Origin: Bacillus sp. SD075
Lineage (GTDB): Bacteria; Bacillota; Bacilli; Bacillales; DSM-1321
Assembly: GCF_017355165.1 (NCBI RefSeq)
Contig: NZ_JADILK010000012.1
Coordinates: forward strand, 57,109-121,108
Length of the DNA stretch: 64,000 bases
Reading direction: 5' to 3'
The notes under the pieces: model-generated
Told to the model about the DNA's origin: nothing
What the model saw: the letters and a program-made list of their open reading frames with translations, nothing else
The model's database searches: none
Position numbers and translations under genes: made by a program
Shown: in pieces, positions 17,484 to 26,734 of the stretch
Layout: every line of letters starts with the position of its first letter
Numbering within the stretch: the first letter of the stretch is position 1

Positions 17484-17963
17484 TCACATAAATAGTTTAT
17501 ATGATGTATATCCAAATTGATCTCCCGGGTTCAACCCGTCAAGCATCGTTTGCATCCTTTCTTTTTTAAAAGCTAAAAGCTGCTCCAATAGCAATGAATG
17601 CTTCCCCTCCTGCAGGAGTAGATCAGGATCATAAAATTGGGCTTCATATAATTCATCCATTTGAGCGGTCACTTCAAGACTGATCGGTTTAAGTAAAAAT
17701 ATCACCATATTATCACTTATCCCCCCTTTGATGACTCCGCTTCTCATTCCTACAATGCCTTCGATTTCTGTATGAATACCCGTTTCCTCCAACACTTCCC
17801 TTACTACAGCTTCATCTACGGTTTCATCATTTTTGACAAAACCTGCCGGAAGCGACCATTGCCCTTTCAATCCGCCATACCTTTTATTCACGACCAGCCA
17901 CTCACCTTTATCAGATATCACAAGACCGGACACTGCCAGCCAAACATTTTTGCATCGTTCCAC
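17484..17963 (-). CDS. NUDIX hydrolase
   Basis: A 159-residue Nudix pyrophosphohydrolase. The Nudix box Gx5Ex7REUxEExGU is complete: GFVKNDE, seven residues, REVLEETGI. The strand before it reads WSLPAG, as is common in ADP-ribose or NADH pyrophosphatase-like members. The substrate cannot be predicted. The GTG at 17963 with GGGGAAG 8 nt upstream is chosen over the GTG at 17972. Confidence 0.85.
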   Translation of the reverse strand: MERCKNVWLAVSGLVISDKGEWLVVNKRYGGLKGQWSLPAGFVKNDETVDEAVVREVLEETGIHTEIEGIVGMRSGVIKGGISDNMVIFLLKPISLEVTAQMDELYEAQFYDPDLLLQEGKHSLLLEQLLAFKKERMQTMLDGLNPGDQFGYTSYKLFM

Positions 17964-18132
17964 AAAACCCACTTCCCCGCATTCATTATAATTAGTGCCA
18001 TCTCCAACCAGCAGAAAAAAAGATGATGCAAAGATACCTTCCTTGATTAAGCTTCGTCATCTCCATTATATTCCACATAAGAAAAGTGCATACTCCTCCA
18101 TGACACACTCATTGATGGCTGAGATGGCAAAT

Positions 18133-18166
18133 GAAAAAGCCATTCGGGGACAACCCCCAAATGGCC
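18133..18166 (-). terminator. Terminator of ndh
   Basis: GCCATT-t-GGGG stem (18139-18165) with a 5-nt loop and a T-run on the minus strand. Confidence 0.8.
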
Positions 18167-18187
18167 ATTATTGATTTATCGGAAAAA

Positions 18188-19402
18188 TTAAAGGACGTTG
18201 AATTTACCCTTTTTAGCAACAAGGGAAGCTCCGCCAATCATTAACAATGCTCTGTTATCAACCATTTTCTTCATGAATGATGCAGTCTTACCTGTAACTT
18301 TCTTACCGAATACAACACCAATCGCATTGTCTTCACCAAGTGAACATACCGTTCCTTTGTTTTCGAAAGTGAACGTTTCAAGGTCGCTTTCGTTACGGAC
18401 CAATTTAGTCAGGTTCTTCGCAATGACCTCTCCTTGCTGCATCGCGATTTGTGCAGTAGGTGGATATGGACGATTGATTTCCTCGTTGATGATCAAAGCG
18501 CAATCCCCTACGATGAAAATATCGTCATGACCCGGTGCCCGCATGTCTAGGTTCACTTTTATACGTCCGCGCATAGCATCAAAACCGGAAGCCTCTATCA
18601 CAGAGTTACCACGTACGCCAGCTGCCCATACAACAGTTCCCGCTTTGATTTCTTCCACTTCATCTTCGCCTTTTGCCACGATGATGCCTTCAGGAGTCGC
18701 CCCCTTGATCGGTGTACCGATTTTGAATTCCACACCTTTTTTCTCAAGGTAGGATACTGCATAATCCACCAATTCCGGATCGAAGCCAGGGAGGACGGCT
18801 GGTGCTGCCTCCACACAGTACATACGGACTTTTTGGAAATCGATGTCATATTCTTTACAAAGTTCAGGGACACGGTTAGCCAATTCGCCAAGGAATTCAA
18901 TACCCGTAAATCCTGCTCCTCCAACAACGATCGTCAAGCGGTCTTCATTCTTCTCGACCTCAGTACTGTACGTAGCGAATTGCAATTGGATATGGTCACG
19001 GATTTTACGTGCAGTGTTCACGTTAGAGATAGAGAAAGCATATTCTTTCAGCCCTTGGATTCCGAATGTTTCCGATTCAGGTCCAAGTCCAATCACTAAA
19101 TAATCATAAGAAATTTCGCCGTTTTCAAGGATGACTTTTTTGTTCTCTGTTTTCACTTCCAAAACAGAATCCTGGATGAACTTAACTTTGCTGTTAATGA
19201 CACTTTTGATTGGATAGCGCACACGATCATGATGAAGCGTTCCAGCCGATGCTTCATGCAGCCATGTTGTTTCATAGTGGTAATCATTTTTGTTAACTAA
19301 TACGATTTCTGCTTCATTTTGACCTAATGCCTTCTGTAAGCGAGTAACAGTCATCAATCCACCATAACCTGCTCCTAAAACAACGATTGTTGGCTTTTTC
19401 AA
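18188..19402 (-). CDS. ndh: Type II NADH dehydrogenase (NDH-2, YumB-like)
   Basis: A non-proton-pumping NADH:menaquinone oxidoreductase on the inner face of the membrane, 404 residues. The FAD site is [12 protein letters not shown] at the N-terminus, the NADH site [17 protein letters not shown] near residue 160, and the second FAD segment [24 protein letters not shown] is the quinone-site motif (AQxAxQ) of NDH-2. The start is a TTG with AAAGGTGG upstream; an ATG frame extension to 19447 lacks a site. A Rex-like operator overlaps its promoter, consistent with NADH-responsive expression. Confidence 0.93.
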   Translation of the reverse strand: MKKPTIVVLGAGYGGLMTVTRLQKALGQNEAEIVLVNKNDYHYETTWLHEASAGTLHHDRVRYPIKSVINSKVKFIQDSVLEVKTENKKVILENGEISYDYLVIGLGPESETFGIQGLKEYAFSISNVNTARKIRDHIQLQFATYSTEVEKNEDRLTIVVGGAGFTGIEFLGELANRVPELCKEYDIDFQKVRMYCVEAAPAVLPGFDPELVDYAVSYLEKKGVEFKIGTPIKGATPEGIIVAKGEDEVEEIKAGTVVWAAGVRGNSVIEASGFDAMRGRIKVNLDMRAPGHDDIFIVGDCALIINEEINRPYPPTAQIAMQQGEVIAKNLTKLVRNESDLETFTFENKGTVCSLGEDNAIGVVFGKKVTGKTASFMKKMVDNRALLMIGGASLVAKKGKFNVL

Positions 19403-19877
19403 AAGTATTCGTCCACCTTTACGATATTTTCTTTTGATGCTTTCCATAACTAAAATATATTGCCTATCTTATTAATTTCCATTATAAAAAGCACTCTTAT
19501 ACATTTGTGACGTTTTTCACGTAACACTTCGTAATTGTCATTAAAAATTCATAAAAATTTTACCCAATGATGTCTAAGTAAATATTAGTCTTTTTCCATA
19601 CCTTTTTCAAGTAACAATCCGAACTTTTTCTGGTTAAAACAAAGCAGAAAAACATTACTTTCCACCCATTTTCGAGCCATATTTATACGATATGATTCAC
19701 ATTGGTAAAGAGTAATTTCACCCAATTATAAAGAGGTTAAAGGACATTCATCATGAAGCTGCCCGAGATATAGTCGAAACTTTCCCATTTTTCTAACTTT
19801 ATCCGTTTTTTAAAAGATCATCTATGTTAAAATAAGAGAATAAATTTCAGCAAACCTAGTATATCGGAGGGATAACG
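19403..19877. other. Divergent intergenic region between ndh and yumC
   Basis: No gene is seen in these 475 nt. They hold the ndh promoter with its Rex-like box (19481-19522) and the yumC leader. A taaaat hexamer near 19830 could be the yumC -10, but no clear -35 was found. The middle is AT-rich without further inverted repeats that I trust. Confidence 0.5.
19481..19522 (-). promoter_or_regulatory. ndh promoter with Rex-like operator
   Basis: On the minus strand TATAAT lies at 19486-19481. The hexamer 17 nt upstream, CACAAA (19509-19504), is a weak -35. Overlapping it is TTGTGA-N6-TCACGT (19505-19522 on the plus strand), matching 10 of 12 fixed positions of the Rex box TTGTGA-N6-TCACAA. Rex represses NADH dehydrogenase genes in Gram-positive bacteria and is released by NADH. 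Confidence 0.6.
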
Positions 19878-20870
19878 TTGGAAGTTAATGAAAAAGTTTA
19901 TGATATTACCATCATTGGCGGAGGCCCAGTTGGATTATTCACTGCATTTTATGGGGGAATGAGACAGGCAACCGTTAAAATCATCGAGAGCCTACCACAA
20001 TTAGGCGGACAATTGTCGGCCCTTTATCCTGAGAAATACATCTATGATATCGCTGGTTTCCCCAAAGTGCGCGCTCAGGAACTAGTGAATAATTTAAAAG
20101 AACAAATGGCAAAGTTCGAACAGGATGTTGTCCTGGAGCAAGCCGTTAAAGAAGTGGAAAAGCAAGCAGATGGAATTTTCAAGTTAACGACTGATAAAGA
20201 GATCCATTACTCCAAAACGATTATCATCACAGCTGGAAATGGGGCCTTCCAACCCCGCCGTATCGAAATTGAAGATGCAAAAAAATATGAAAGCGGCAAC
20301 CTTCACTATTTCATCGACGACCTCAAACATTTTGCCGGCAAAAAAGTGGTGGTCTTCGGAGGTGGGGATTCAGCAGTGGACTGGGCCCTTATGCTGGAGC
20401 CGATTGCAGAGAAAGTGAGCATCATTCACAGAAGAGATAAATTCCGTGCCCACGAACATAGTGTAGAAACGCTTAAAAATTCAAAAGTTGAAATAAAGAC
20501 TCCTTACATACCTTCAGAGTTGATTGGTACAGACGGACGGATCCAAACAATTGTCATCAAGGATACAAATGGTGAAGATACAGAGACGATGGAAGTAGAT
20601 GCAGTCATCGTCAATTACGGCTTCGTTTCTTCTCTTGGTCCCATTAAGGAATGGGGACTTGATATCCAGAAGAACAGTATTTTGGTGAATTCGAGAATGG
20701 AAACGAATATCCCTGGAATTTATGCAGCAGGTGATATTGCAACATATGATGGCAAAGTAAAATTAATTGCAAGCGGTTTTGGTGAGGCACCCACTGCCGT
20801 CAATCACGCCAAACAATATATTGACCCAAAAGCAAAAGTTCAGCCGATGCACAGTTCTTCCATGTTTTAG
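19878..20870 (+). CDS. yumC: Ferredoxin/flavodoxin-NADP+ reductase (thioredoxin-reductase-like type, YumC)
   Basis: A homodimeric FAD enzyme of 330 residues that passes electrons between NADPH and ferredoxin or flavodoxin. FAD site [16 protein letters not shown] (residues 12-27), NADP site [16 protein letters not shown] near residue 160, and [29 protein letters not shown] near the end. The CxxC of thioredoxin reductases is absent, which separates FNR from TrxB. TTG start behind GGAGGG. Confidence 0.95.
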   Translation: MEVNEKVYDITIIGGGPVGLFTAFYGGMRQATVKIIESLPQLGGQLSALYPEKYIYDIAGFPKVRAQELVNNLKEQMAKFEQDVVLEQAVKEVEKQADGIFKLTTDKEIHYSKTIIITAGNGAFQPRRIEIEDAKKYESGNLHYFIDDLKHFAGKKVVVFGGGDSAVDWALMLEPIAEKVSIIHRRDKFRAHEHSVETLKNSKVEIKTPYIPSELIGTDGRIQTIVIKDTNGEDTETMEVDAVIVNYGFVSSLGPIKEWGLDIQKNSILVNSRMETNIPGIYAAGDIATYDGKVKLIASGFGEAPTAVNHAKQYIDPKAKVQPMHSSSMF

Positions 20871-20876
20871 ACTTAC

Positions 20877-20907
20877 TAAAAGACCCGGCTTCCTTAGCCG
20901 GGTTTCA
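20877..20907 (+). terminator. Terminator of yumC
   Basis: 8-bp stem acccggct/agccgggt (20883-20890 with 20896-20903), 5-nt loop, short T-run. Confidence 0.75.
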
Positions 20908-20911
20908 AACT

Positions 20912-20980
20912 GTAGGCACTCGCTTTCCGAGGGCGGTCTTTGTTCCGGCAGGGTCTTCGCACACCCGTCCCAATCAATAT
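20912..20980 (-). repeat. Structured intergenic repeat, decayed copy D
   Basis: It shares ggcactcgctttccg, gggcggtc and the end block gtcccaatcaa with the family whose best copy is at 16845-16970, in the opposite orientation. The middle hairpin region is deleted. Confidence 0.5.
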
Positions 20981-21077
20981 TGTTATAAGGCCAATTTGAG
21001 ATTGAGAAGTTGGCAAACCCGAACCCGTTGCAGTAGACGGTGCATATAAAATACCAGCGAATAAAAGCTCTACTTTA

Positions 21078-21110
21078 ACAAAAAAACGGCTTCCATAGCC
21101 GTTTTTTTGT
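21078..21110. terminator. Strong bidirectional hairpin terminator
   Basis: acaaaaaaacggct/agccgtttttttgt (21078-21091 with 21097-21110) around a 5-nt loop. It gives T-runs on both strands. No intact gene ends immediately before it, so it may be a relic. Confidence 0.75.
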
Positions 21111-21220
21111 TGTCCCCAATTCCGTACTGTGGATAACTTTTTTACATAAGTTATCCACAATATTTACCGCTGTCATTCCAAGGTAAAGAGTAGGAGAAGC
21201 CATGAAAGGGAAATGCACCT

Positions 21221-21688
21221 ATGAATACTTTAATGGCAGGAGCCAATGGAGTGACCGGAAAGCAGATCATTAGGGAATTATCAAAAAATCCGCAAATGAA
21301 TGTACAGAATGATCCGGAAAGAGGAACAGGTTCAAACGATAAAAGAACTCGGCGGGCATTCAATCTCTTCAGATTTAGAGGGAAATGTGGATAATGCAGT
21401 GGATAACATGGAAACCATCATTTTGCCCGCCGGATCAAGACCAAAAATGGGGCCGGATAAAACGACAGCTGTGGATAATGGAGCCATTAAACTGGTGGCT
21501 GCCCCCAAAGGGTCCTGTTAAGCTCTGTCGGTTCTGTTAGACCGGAACAAGCCCAAGAAGGAATGCACCATTACCTTGAAGCAAAGCATGATGCCGATGA
21601 ATATTTTAAAGCAAGCGGGCTGACATGCATGATTGTCCGTCAGATTGCTTTGACACATGAACAAGCCGTCGGAAAAATCATTCAATAG
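21221..21688 (+). pseudogene. Degraded NAD(P)-binding NmrA/YhfK-like protein
   Basis: Fragments of one short-chain/NmrA-like protein lie in different frames: MNTLMAGANGVTGKQIIREL with the GxxGxxG nucleotide site from 21221, then EEQVQTIKELGGHSISSDLEGNVDNAVDNMETI in another frame (about 21310-21420) and DKTTAVDNGAIKLVAAPKG, then SSVGSVRPEQ and EGMHHYLEAKHDADEYFKASGL to the stop at 21688. At least two frameshifts, and probably small deletions, separate them. Family members act as atypical sugar epimerases or redox sensors. The original was probably about 210 residues. Confidence 0.75.
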
Positions 21689-21722
21689 AACAAGGGGCAC
21701 TTGTTAAAGTGCCCCTTGTTCT
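21686..21722. terminator. Bidirectional terminator between pseudogene and yutM
   Basis: A perfect 15-bp stem (21688-21702 with 21707-21721) and a 4-nt loop. It overlaps the pseudogene stop and ends 17 nt before the yutM stop codon, so it can terminate yutM on the minus strand. Confidence 0.8.
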
Positions 21723-21738
21723 AAACTATTAGAGTTTC

Positions 21739-22101
21739 TTAGCAATTCTCCGGTGTACCGGCGTTTTTTGCCGTTTTGAAGGAAGACCCGCAACCGCATG
21801 AAGCGATGGCATTTGGGTTTTCGATCGTAAATCCTCCACCCATCATCGTTTGTTTATAATCAATTACCGTGCCATTCAATATATCTGCATCCTCACCATC
21901 AACAAGGATCTTTATTTCAAACTGTTCCAGCTGGCTATCCTTTTCTCCGGGCTCTTGTTCAAAACCCATTCCGTAGGATAATCCACTGCAGCCTCCGCCT
22001 TTAACAGCCACTCTTAAAAAGGAACCCTCTTCACCATTTTGTTTCATCATTTCTTTTATCTGAAAAGCGGCAGCTTCCGTTATTTGAACAACATCACTCA
22101 C
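21739..22101 (-). CDS. yutM: HesB/IscA-family iron-sulfur cluster carrier (YutM, ErpA-like)
   Basis: A 120-residue A-type carrier that receives Fe-S clusters from the SUF scaffold and delivers them to apo-proteins. The three ligands are present: Cys in GGGCSGLSYGM (near residue 38) and the pair in SCGCGSSF near residue 103. GTG start with GGAGGG 7 nt upstream. Other Fe-S helper genes (yuzB region, yutI, suf operon) are in the same window. Confidence 0.93.
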   Translation of the reverse strand: MSDVVQITEAAAFQIKEMMKQNGEEGSFLRVAVKGGGCSGLSYGMGFEQEPGEKDSQLEQFEIKILVDGEDADILNGTVIDYKQTMMGGGFTIENPNAIASCGCGSSFKTAKNAGTPENC

Positions 22102-22273
22102 AATAAATCCCTCCTTCTTCTGATATGTGAGATAGAACTATTTCTCTTTATAGTATATACCAAAGAAAATCCCGCGCTCAATTTTCCAGCTTGAAAAAAT
22201 TCATATTCCCGTACCTATTTTACCAACAAAAATTAGTTTACAATAAGATATATAGGTATATGGTTCTGTTCTG

Positions 22274-22910
22274 TTGGACCCGATCCCACATTACAATAAG
22301 GGGGGAATCTCCATCGAAGGCATACATCCCCTATATGGAAAAAGCAGGCAATGCCTTTTATGCAAACAAAAATCAACCACTAAAAAGGTACGGTCGCGTT
22401 TTGTAAAGGTAGCTAAATATGACACAGACTTTTGCCCCATTTATGCTTCAGCCGTTAAGGCTCTTTATTATAATAGTATTGTTTGCCCTCATTGTGGCTT
22501 TTCCCATTCCGCGGATTTCTCCCGGTACTTCCCCCCTACTATGATGTAAATCATTATGGAAAAGTCAGCTCCCAGTGGATTCCCCATCATTTTAACAAGG
22601 AGAAATTCATTAGAGACGCGATCAATACATACAAGCTGGCAAGTTATTGCGGAGCTTTAAAAAGGAAAAACAGATAATCCTTGCTGGAATCTGTTTACGG
22701 GTAGCCTGGTTAATATAGGTTAACCAAACCAAGGAACAGGAAGCAAGGTTTTTGAAGTTCGTCTTAAAGGAATATGAAGCATCCTATTCAACATGGGACT
22801 TCAGCGGAACCCAGGTTTCCGAAGCCAGAATTCTTTATCTAGCTGGCGACATTTCAAGAAGGATAGGAAATGAAAAGGCAGCCATCAAGTATTTTTCATT
22901 TTTAAAATAA
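22274..22910 (+). pseudogene. Degraded DUF2225 protein
   Basis: Recognisable DUF2225 pieces lie in several frames: HPLYGKSRQCLLCKQ, TTKKVRSRFVKV, YDTDFCPIYAS and VCPHCGFSHSADFSRYFPP (cysteine pairs kept), then IRDAINTYKLASYCGALK, then FLKFVLKEYEASYSTWDF and GTQVSEARILYLAGDISRRIGNE up to the stop at 22910. At least three frameshifts or stops interrupt it. A GGGGGG ribosome binding site remains at about 22301-22306, but the codon in start position (22313) is ATC. Intact homologues have about 230 residues and unknown function. Confidence 0.8.
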
Positions 22911-22954
22911 AAAGGCTCAAGGCAAAAGGGTTCTATCTAAAAGGTAAAACAAAG

Positions 22955-23067
22955 GGGATTGGAACAGATGGTACGAGACTAGCGTGTCTACGGGAAACCC
23001 CACAGGCAAAAGCCGAGGAGGCTCACGGACCGCCCGCGGAAAGCAAGTACCTTTCGTTCCAATCAAC
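22955..23067 (+). repeat. Structured intergenic repeat, copy B
   Basis: Same orientation as copy A (16845-16970). It keeps GGATTGGAAC at the left, gtacgagact, the block ccccacaggc-aaa-agccgaggaggctcac, cgcccgcggaaagc and the right end TTCCAATCAAC. The cctgcgg...gcggg region is partly lost. Confidence 0.7.
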
Positions 23068-23086
23068 GTCCAAATTGTACAAGCCA

Positions 23087-23130
23087 TAAAAAAATGTAGA
23101 GAAACTCGATTTTCATCAAGTTTCTCTACA
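23087..23130 (-). terminator. Terminator of yuzB
   Basis: 11-bp stem (23096-23106 with 23119-23129), 12-nt loop, T-run on the minus strand. Confidence 0.75.
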
Positions 23131-23134
23131 GTAT

Positions 23135-23167
23135 GAGGGCTGTTCCTTTCAGGAACAGCCCTTTTTA
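23135..23167 (+). terminator. Terminator on the plus strand
   Basis: Perfect 11-bp stem (23137-23147 with 23151-23161), 3-nt loop, TTTTTA tail. It would end transcription from the decayed DUF2225 locus. Confidence 0.8.
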
Positions 23168-23181
23168 TTCGCCGTTGATGA

Positions 23182-23418
23182 TTAAAACATTTCAAATTCA
23201 TCAATGTACTTATATATTTTATCTACCAATTCATCCGTAGTGTCACCGGAAACCACTTCACCGTTTACAAGCGCATATAAGTTACTGGAGCATCTACCGC
23301 AATATCCCAGACAACCATATTCTATGATATCTAAATTCGGATCCCGCTCCAATCTTTCCAGAGCCTCCTGAGCGCCGCTGGCCAGATTGCTTACACAAAA
23401 TTCAATAATCGGGTACAT
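23182..23418 (-). CDS. yuzB: YuzB family protein (DUF1450)
   Basis: A 78-residue cysteine-containing protein: FCVSNLASG at the start and [11 protein letters not shown] in the middle give four cysteines arranged like a small [2Fe-2S] ferredoxin-type or redox site. It belongs to DUF1450/YuzB and has unknown function. It has a GAGGTG ribosome binding site. It lies beside yutJ and yuzD, as in B. subtilis. Confidence 0.9.
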   Translation of the reverse strand: MYPIIEFCVSNLASGAQEALERLERDPNLDIIEYGCLGYCGRCSSNLYALVNGEVVSGDTTDELVDKIYKYIDEFEMF

Positions 23419-23709
23419 CGTTTCACCTCACAGTTACTAACAAACCATCTTATTACTTTTCCCATTTACAGTCAATATTTACGCATAAAAAATCAGCCGA
23501 TTTCAAGATATCGGTTGTGATTTCCTTTTATATTCGTTATACTTTTGTCGGGGTACGTAAAAGAAAGACAATGATCTAATTTTTTTATTCTTACTACTAA
23601 TTGGGGTATATATATTTAATTAAACTTTAAAGGGGACCATTTGGGGGAATCCTATAGGTAAATGCTTGTCAAATTTTTTTCAAGAGATCAAATAAAGGGG
23701 AAAAATCAA

Positions 23710-24777
23710 ATGAAGAATCTAGTCATACTTGGTGGCGGGTATGGTGGTATGCGCATGTTGCAAAGATTGCTGCCTAATCAGCTTCCTGAAAATGTGAGCA
23801 TCACACTTATCGACCGTAATCCTTACCACTGCTTAAAAACGGAATATTATGCTTTAGCAGCAGGCACCATTCCAGATCAGCACATCCGTGTTGCATTTCC
23901 TGAACACCCTCGCTTGAAGAACGTATATGGAGAAGTACTTTCCATCGATATGGAAAATAAACAAGTCATTATAGATAATCAAGATCCTGTCGTTTATGAT
24001 GATTTAGTCATTGGCCTTGGCTGCGAAGATAAATACCACGACATTCCTGGTGCAGACACACACACTTACAGTATCCAAACAATCGATAAATCACGCCGCA
24101 CATATTCAGCTTTGAATAATTTAGGTGCCGGTGCAACCGTTTCTATCGTTGGTGGCGGACTGAGTGGTGTTGAGCTTGCAAGTGAATTGATTGAAAGCCG
24201 TTCAGATTTAAACGTTAAGCTATTCGACCGTGGACCGCATATTCTATCTGCTTTCCCAGAAAGATTAAGTACTTTTGTTGAATCATGGTTCGATAAACAT
24301 ACAATCGAAATCGTCCATCACTCAAATATAACGAAAGTTGAACCGAACCTTCTTTATAATGGTGACGAAGCCGTTCAAAGCGACGTTATCGTTTGGACAG
24401 CTGGAATTCAGCCAAGTAAGATCATCCGCGATATGGATATTGAAAAGGACCGTCAAGGAAGAGCTGTTCTGACTCCTCAGCATTTCCTTCCTAATGATGA
24501 TAGCATCTTTGTGGTCGGTGACTGTGCTAGCCTGCCTCATGCACCTAGTGCTCAATTAGCGGAGTCCCAAGCTGAGCAAATCGTCCAAGTACTTGTGAAG
24601 AAATGGGCAAATGAACCACTTCCGGAAAGCTTCCCTACAATGAAATTAAAAGGAACATTAGGTTCCCTTGGGAAAAAACAAGGTTTTGGTCTTGTTGCAA
24701 ATCGCCCAATCACGGGTAGAGTGGCACGCCTGATGAAATCCGGCATTCTCTGGATGTATAAATACCATAACGGTTGA
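23710..24777 (+). CDS. yutJ: NAD(P)/FAD-dependent oxidoreductase YutJ (NDH-2-like)
   Basis: A 355-residue pyridine nucleotide-disulfide oxidoreductase-fold protein related to type II NADH dehydrogenases. FAD site VILGGGYGGMRML at residues 5-17, NAD site VSIVGGGLSGVELASELI in the middle, IFVVGDCASLPHAPSAQLAESQAEQ near the end. The ATG at 23710 has GGGG at 9 nt; the longer frame from 23662 adds a basic, non-conserved stretch. It is shorter at the C-terminus than true NDH-2 and may lack the membrane anchor, so the acceptor is uncertain. Confidence 0.88.
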   Translation: MKNLVILGGGYGGMRMLQRLLPNQLPENVSITLIDRNPYHCLKTEYYALAAGTIPDQHIRVAFPEHPRLKNVYGEVLSIDMENKQVIIDNQDPVVYDDLVIGLGCEDKYHDIPGADTHTYSIQTIDKSRRTYSALNNLGAGATVSIVGGGLSGVELASELIESRSDLNVKLFDRGPHILSAFPERLSTFVESWFDKHTIEIVHHSNITKVEPNLLYNGDEAVQSDVIVWTAGIQPSKIIRDMDIEKDRQGRAVLTPQHFLPNDDSIFVVGDCASLPHAPSAQLAESQAEQIVQVLVKKWANEPLPESFPTMKLKGTLGSLGKKQGFGLVANRPITGRVARLMKSGILWMYKYHNG

Positions 24778-24802
24778 TTCCAACCATCCATGCTACATTT
24801 CA

Positions 24803-24851
24803 TAAACTGGCCCAATGAACTGCACGCAGTTCATTCATGGGCCAGTTTTTC
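24803..24851 (+). terminator. Terminator of yutJ
   Basis: Long stem aactggccca...tgggccagtt (24805-24847) with an inner atgaactgc/gcagttcat hairpin and a TTTTT tail. Confidence 0.85.
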
Positions 24852-24870
24852 TTATTTCTTCCATTATATA

Positions 24871-25194
24871 TCACACTTGCACCGTATATCCATATTTCTC
24901 CATGGTTTCCACCACTTTTTTCAGACGCACATTTCCTTCTGCAATGATTTCACCTTCGATGAGGACCAGTGGATAAAATAAATCTTCTTCGATCACCTTC
25001 TCGGAAAAGTTCTTTTGCTTTAGCGTTTCTGGGGGATTATACATATCTATATAGGTTATTTTGAATTTCTGCTCAGGAAACTTTCTCGTTAAAGCGGCCT
25101 CAAGCCACTCATAAGTATCTTTCGAAGAAGGGAGATTCACACAACTCGCGCAAATTTGCTCCGCTCCATACACTTCTATCTCAATTTCTTTCAT
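24871..25194 (-). CDS. yuzD: YuzD family protein (DUF1462, thioredoxin-like)
   Basis: A 107-residue protein with a thioredoxin-like pattern and CASC near the N-terminus (EQICASCVNLPSSKDTYEWL). It is assigned to DUF1462/YuzD. A thiol or Fe-S related role is suggested by the CxxC and by the neighbours yutI and yuzB, but no function is known. The ATG at 25194 follows GGAGGA/AGGGG; a start at 25215 is possible. Confidence 0.85.
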   Translation of the reverse strand: MKEIEIEVYGAEQICASCVNLPSSKDTYEWLEAALTRKFPEQKFKITYIDMYNPPETLKQKNFSEKVIEEDLFYPLVLIEGEIIAEGNVRLKKVVETMEKYGYTVQV

Positions 25195-25358
25195 TACCCC
25201 TACTTCCTCCTTCATTTTAGTATATCTGCTTCATTCACTTAGAAATATTCACCTGTTTCCATCATACCAGAATAATATAGATTATATTTCCGCAAAGTTA
25301 CAGTTGGATTTTTTACAACCTTCGCTTTATAATATGATTAGGAAAGGAGTCGATTGCA

Positions 25359-25595
25359 ATGTCTGAACAAACAATGGAAGTTCAAGTTCAAGAAGTCCTA
25401 GATAAGCTTCGTCCGTTTCTTCTTCGTGATGGCGGTGACTGTGAACTAGTTGACGTAGAAGATGGAATTGTAAAATTACGATTACTAGGAGCCTGTGGAA
25501 GCTGCCCTAGTTCGACCATTACGCTAAAAGCTGGGATTGAGCGTGCCCTTCTTGAAGAAGTTCCTGGTGTAGTGGAAGTTGAACAAGTTTTCTAA
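25359..25595 (+). CDS. yutI: NifU C-terminal domain Fe-S scaffold/carrier (YutI, NfuA-like)
   Basis: A 78-residue protein formed only by the NifU-like domain. The ligand motif [17 protein letters not shown] holds the CxxC that binds a [4Fe-4S] cluster at a dimer interface. It acts with the SUF system and A-type carriers in cluster delivery. RBS AAAGGAG. Confidence 0.93.
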   Translation: MSEQTMEVQVQEVLDKLRPFLLRDGGDCELVDVEDGIVKLRLLGACGSCPSSTITLKAGIERALLEEVPGVVEVEQVF

Positions 25596-25698
25596 TAGCC
25601 CTTTAAATAACATGCAGCGTATGGATGAAGGATCACTTCATCTATACACGTTCAACCTTTTTCATACAGGCAGGAACTTTTCCGGGTCTGTAATAAAA

Positions 25699-25765
25699 AT
25701 AAAGCTGACTCGGCTTTTGCCCTATCAAATGAATTGATACGGCTTGACGCGAGTCAGCTTTTTTA
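25699..25765. terminator. Hairpin terminator between yutI and thrB
   Basis: aaagctgactcg (25701-25712) pairs with cgagtcagctt (25750-25760) across a 37-nt loop, with A-rich and T-rich flanks, so it may serve both convergent genes. Confidence 0.7.
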
Positions 25766-25789
25766 TATGGACAATAAATGAAGTGCGGC

Positions 25790-26734
25790 TCACGATTTCA
25801 AAAATTTCAATTCCTTTTTTTCCTGTTCTGAAAGGATTGCCGTATAACTGCCATCATTATCTATTTCCAATTCTTTCACAAGATATTCCGGAAATTTTTC
25901 CTTCAATCCAGTGAGCAAACTTCCGCTTTCTTCTGCGGATGCCAAGCATAAAACAGTTGGACCTGCTCCGCTTAGGGCTGCACCAAATCCGCCTTCATTG
26001 AGGACAACTTCTTCAATAAGCGCTAAATGAGGGACCAACTCCGCTCTAAATGGTTGATGGAAACGATCACTTTGCATCATTTCACCAACGAGCTTCCAAT
26101 CTTTAGATAGGACTCCCGCCAGCAAAACATTTGCGGCTGCACTTCCGCTTATAGCATCTTTATAGGAAAGCGAATCCGGAAGGACATTTCTTGAATCCTC
26201 CGTAAGCAATTCGAAATCGGGAATGACAGCAATCACCGTAACTCCCTCAATCGGAAACGACACGACATTCGTTCTTTCCTCAGTATGAAGGCCCACAACC
26301 AATCCACCATACACAGATGCCCCCGCATTATCGGGATGCCCTTCGAAGATGGAAGCGTGCCTGTTCTTCTCCTCATCGGATAAATGAAGTTCACCAACGA
26401 TGTTCGCCAATTCAATCCCTGCCACAATGGCAGAGGCACTGCTTCCAAGACCCCGCGCCAGTGGAATTTCGCTAGAGACGAAAAGCCGGCATGGGGATAG
26501 TTCCTTTCCATAGGAAGCCGCCGTTTCCTTGGCAATTTGGACGATGTAATTACGATCATCCCTTGGAAAAACAGACATTTCCTCTGAAAGTGGAACGACT
26601 TCCCAATGATCTGATGAAGATCCGTGTATTTCCAAGTAAAGTCCTAGCGCCAATCCGATGGAATCAAACCCTGGACCTAAGTTGGCTGTACTTGCTGGTA
26701 CACGGATCAAAAACATCTCTGATTCCGCACTCAT
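25790..26734 (-). CDS. thrB: Homoserine kinase
   Basis: A GHMP-family kinase (314 residues) phosphorylating homoserine in threonine synthesis. N-terminal [22 protein letters not shown] loop [17 protein letters not shown] near residue 90, and C-terminal [15 protein letters not shown] are all as expected. Its ATG overlaps the thrC stop (ATGA), so it is the last gene of a coupled hom-thrC-thrB operon. Confidence 0.96.
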   Translation of the reverse strand: MSAESEMFLIRVPASTANLGPGFDSIGLALGLYLEIHGSSSDHWEVVPLSEEMSVFPRDDRNYIVQIAKETAASYGKELSPCRLFVSSEIPLARGLGSSASAIVAGIELANIVGELHLSDEEKNRHASIFEGHPDNAGASVYGGLVVGLHTEERTNVVSFPIEGVTVIAVIPDFELLTEDSRNVLPDSLSYKDAISGSAAANVLLAGVLSKDWKLVGEMMQSDRFHQPFRAELVPHLALIEEVVLNEGGFGAALSGAGPTVLCLASAEESGSLLTGLKEKFPEYLVKELEIDNDGSYTAILSEQEKKELKFLKS

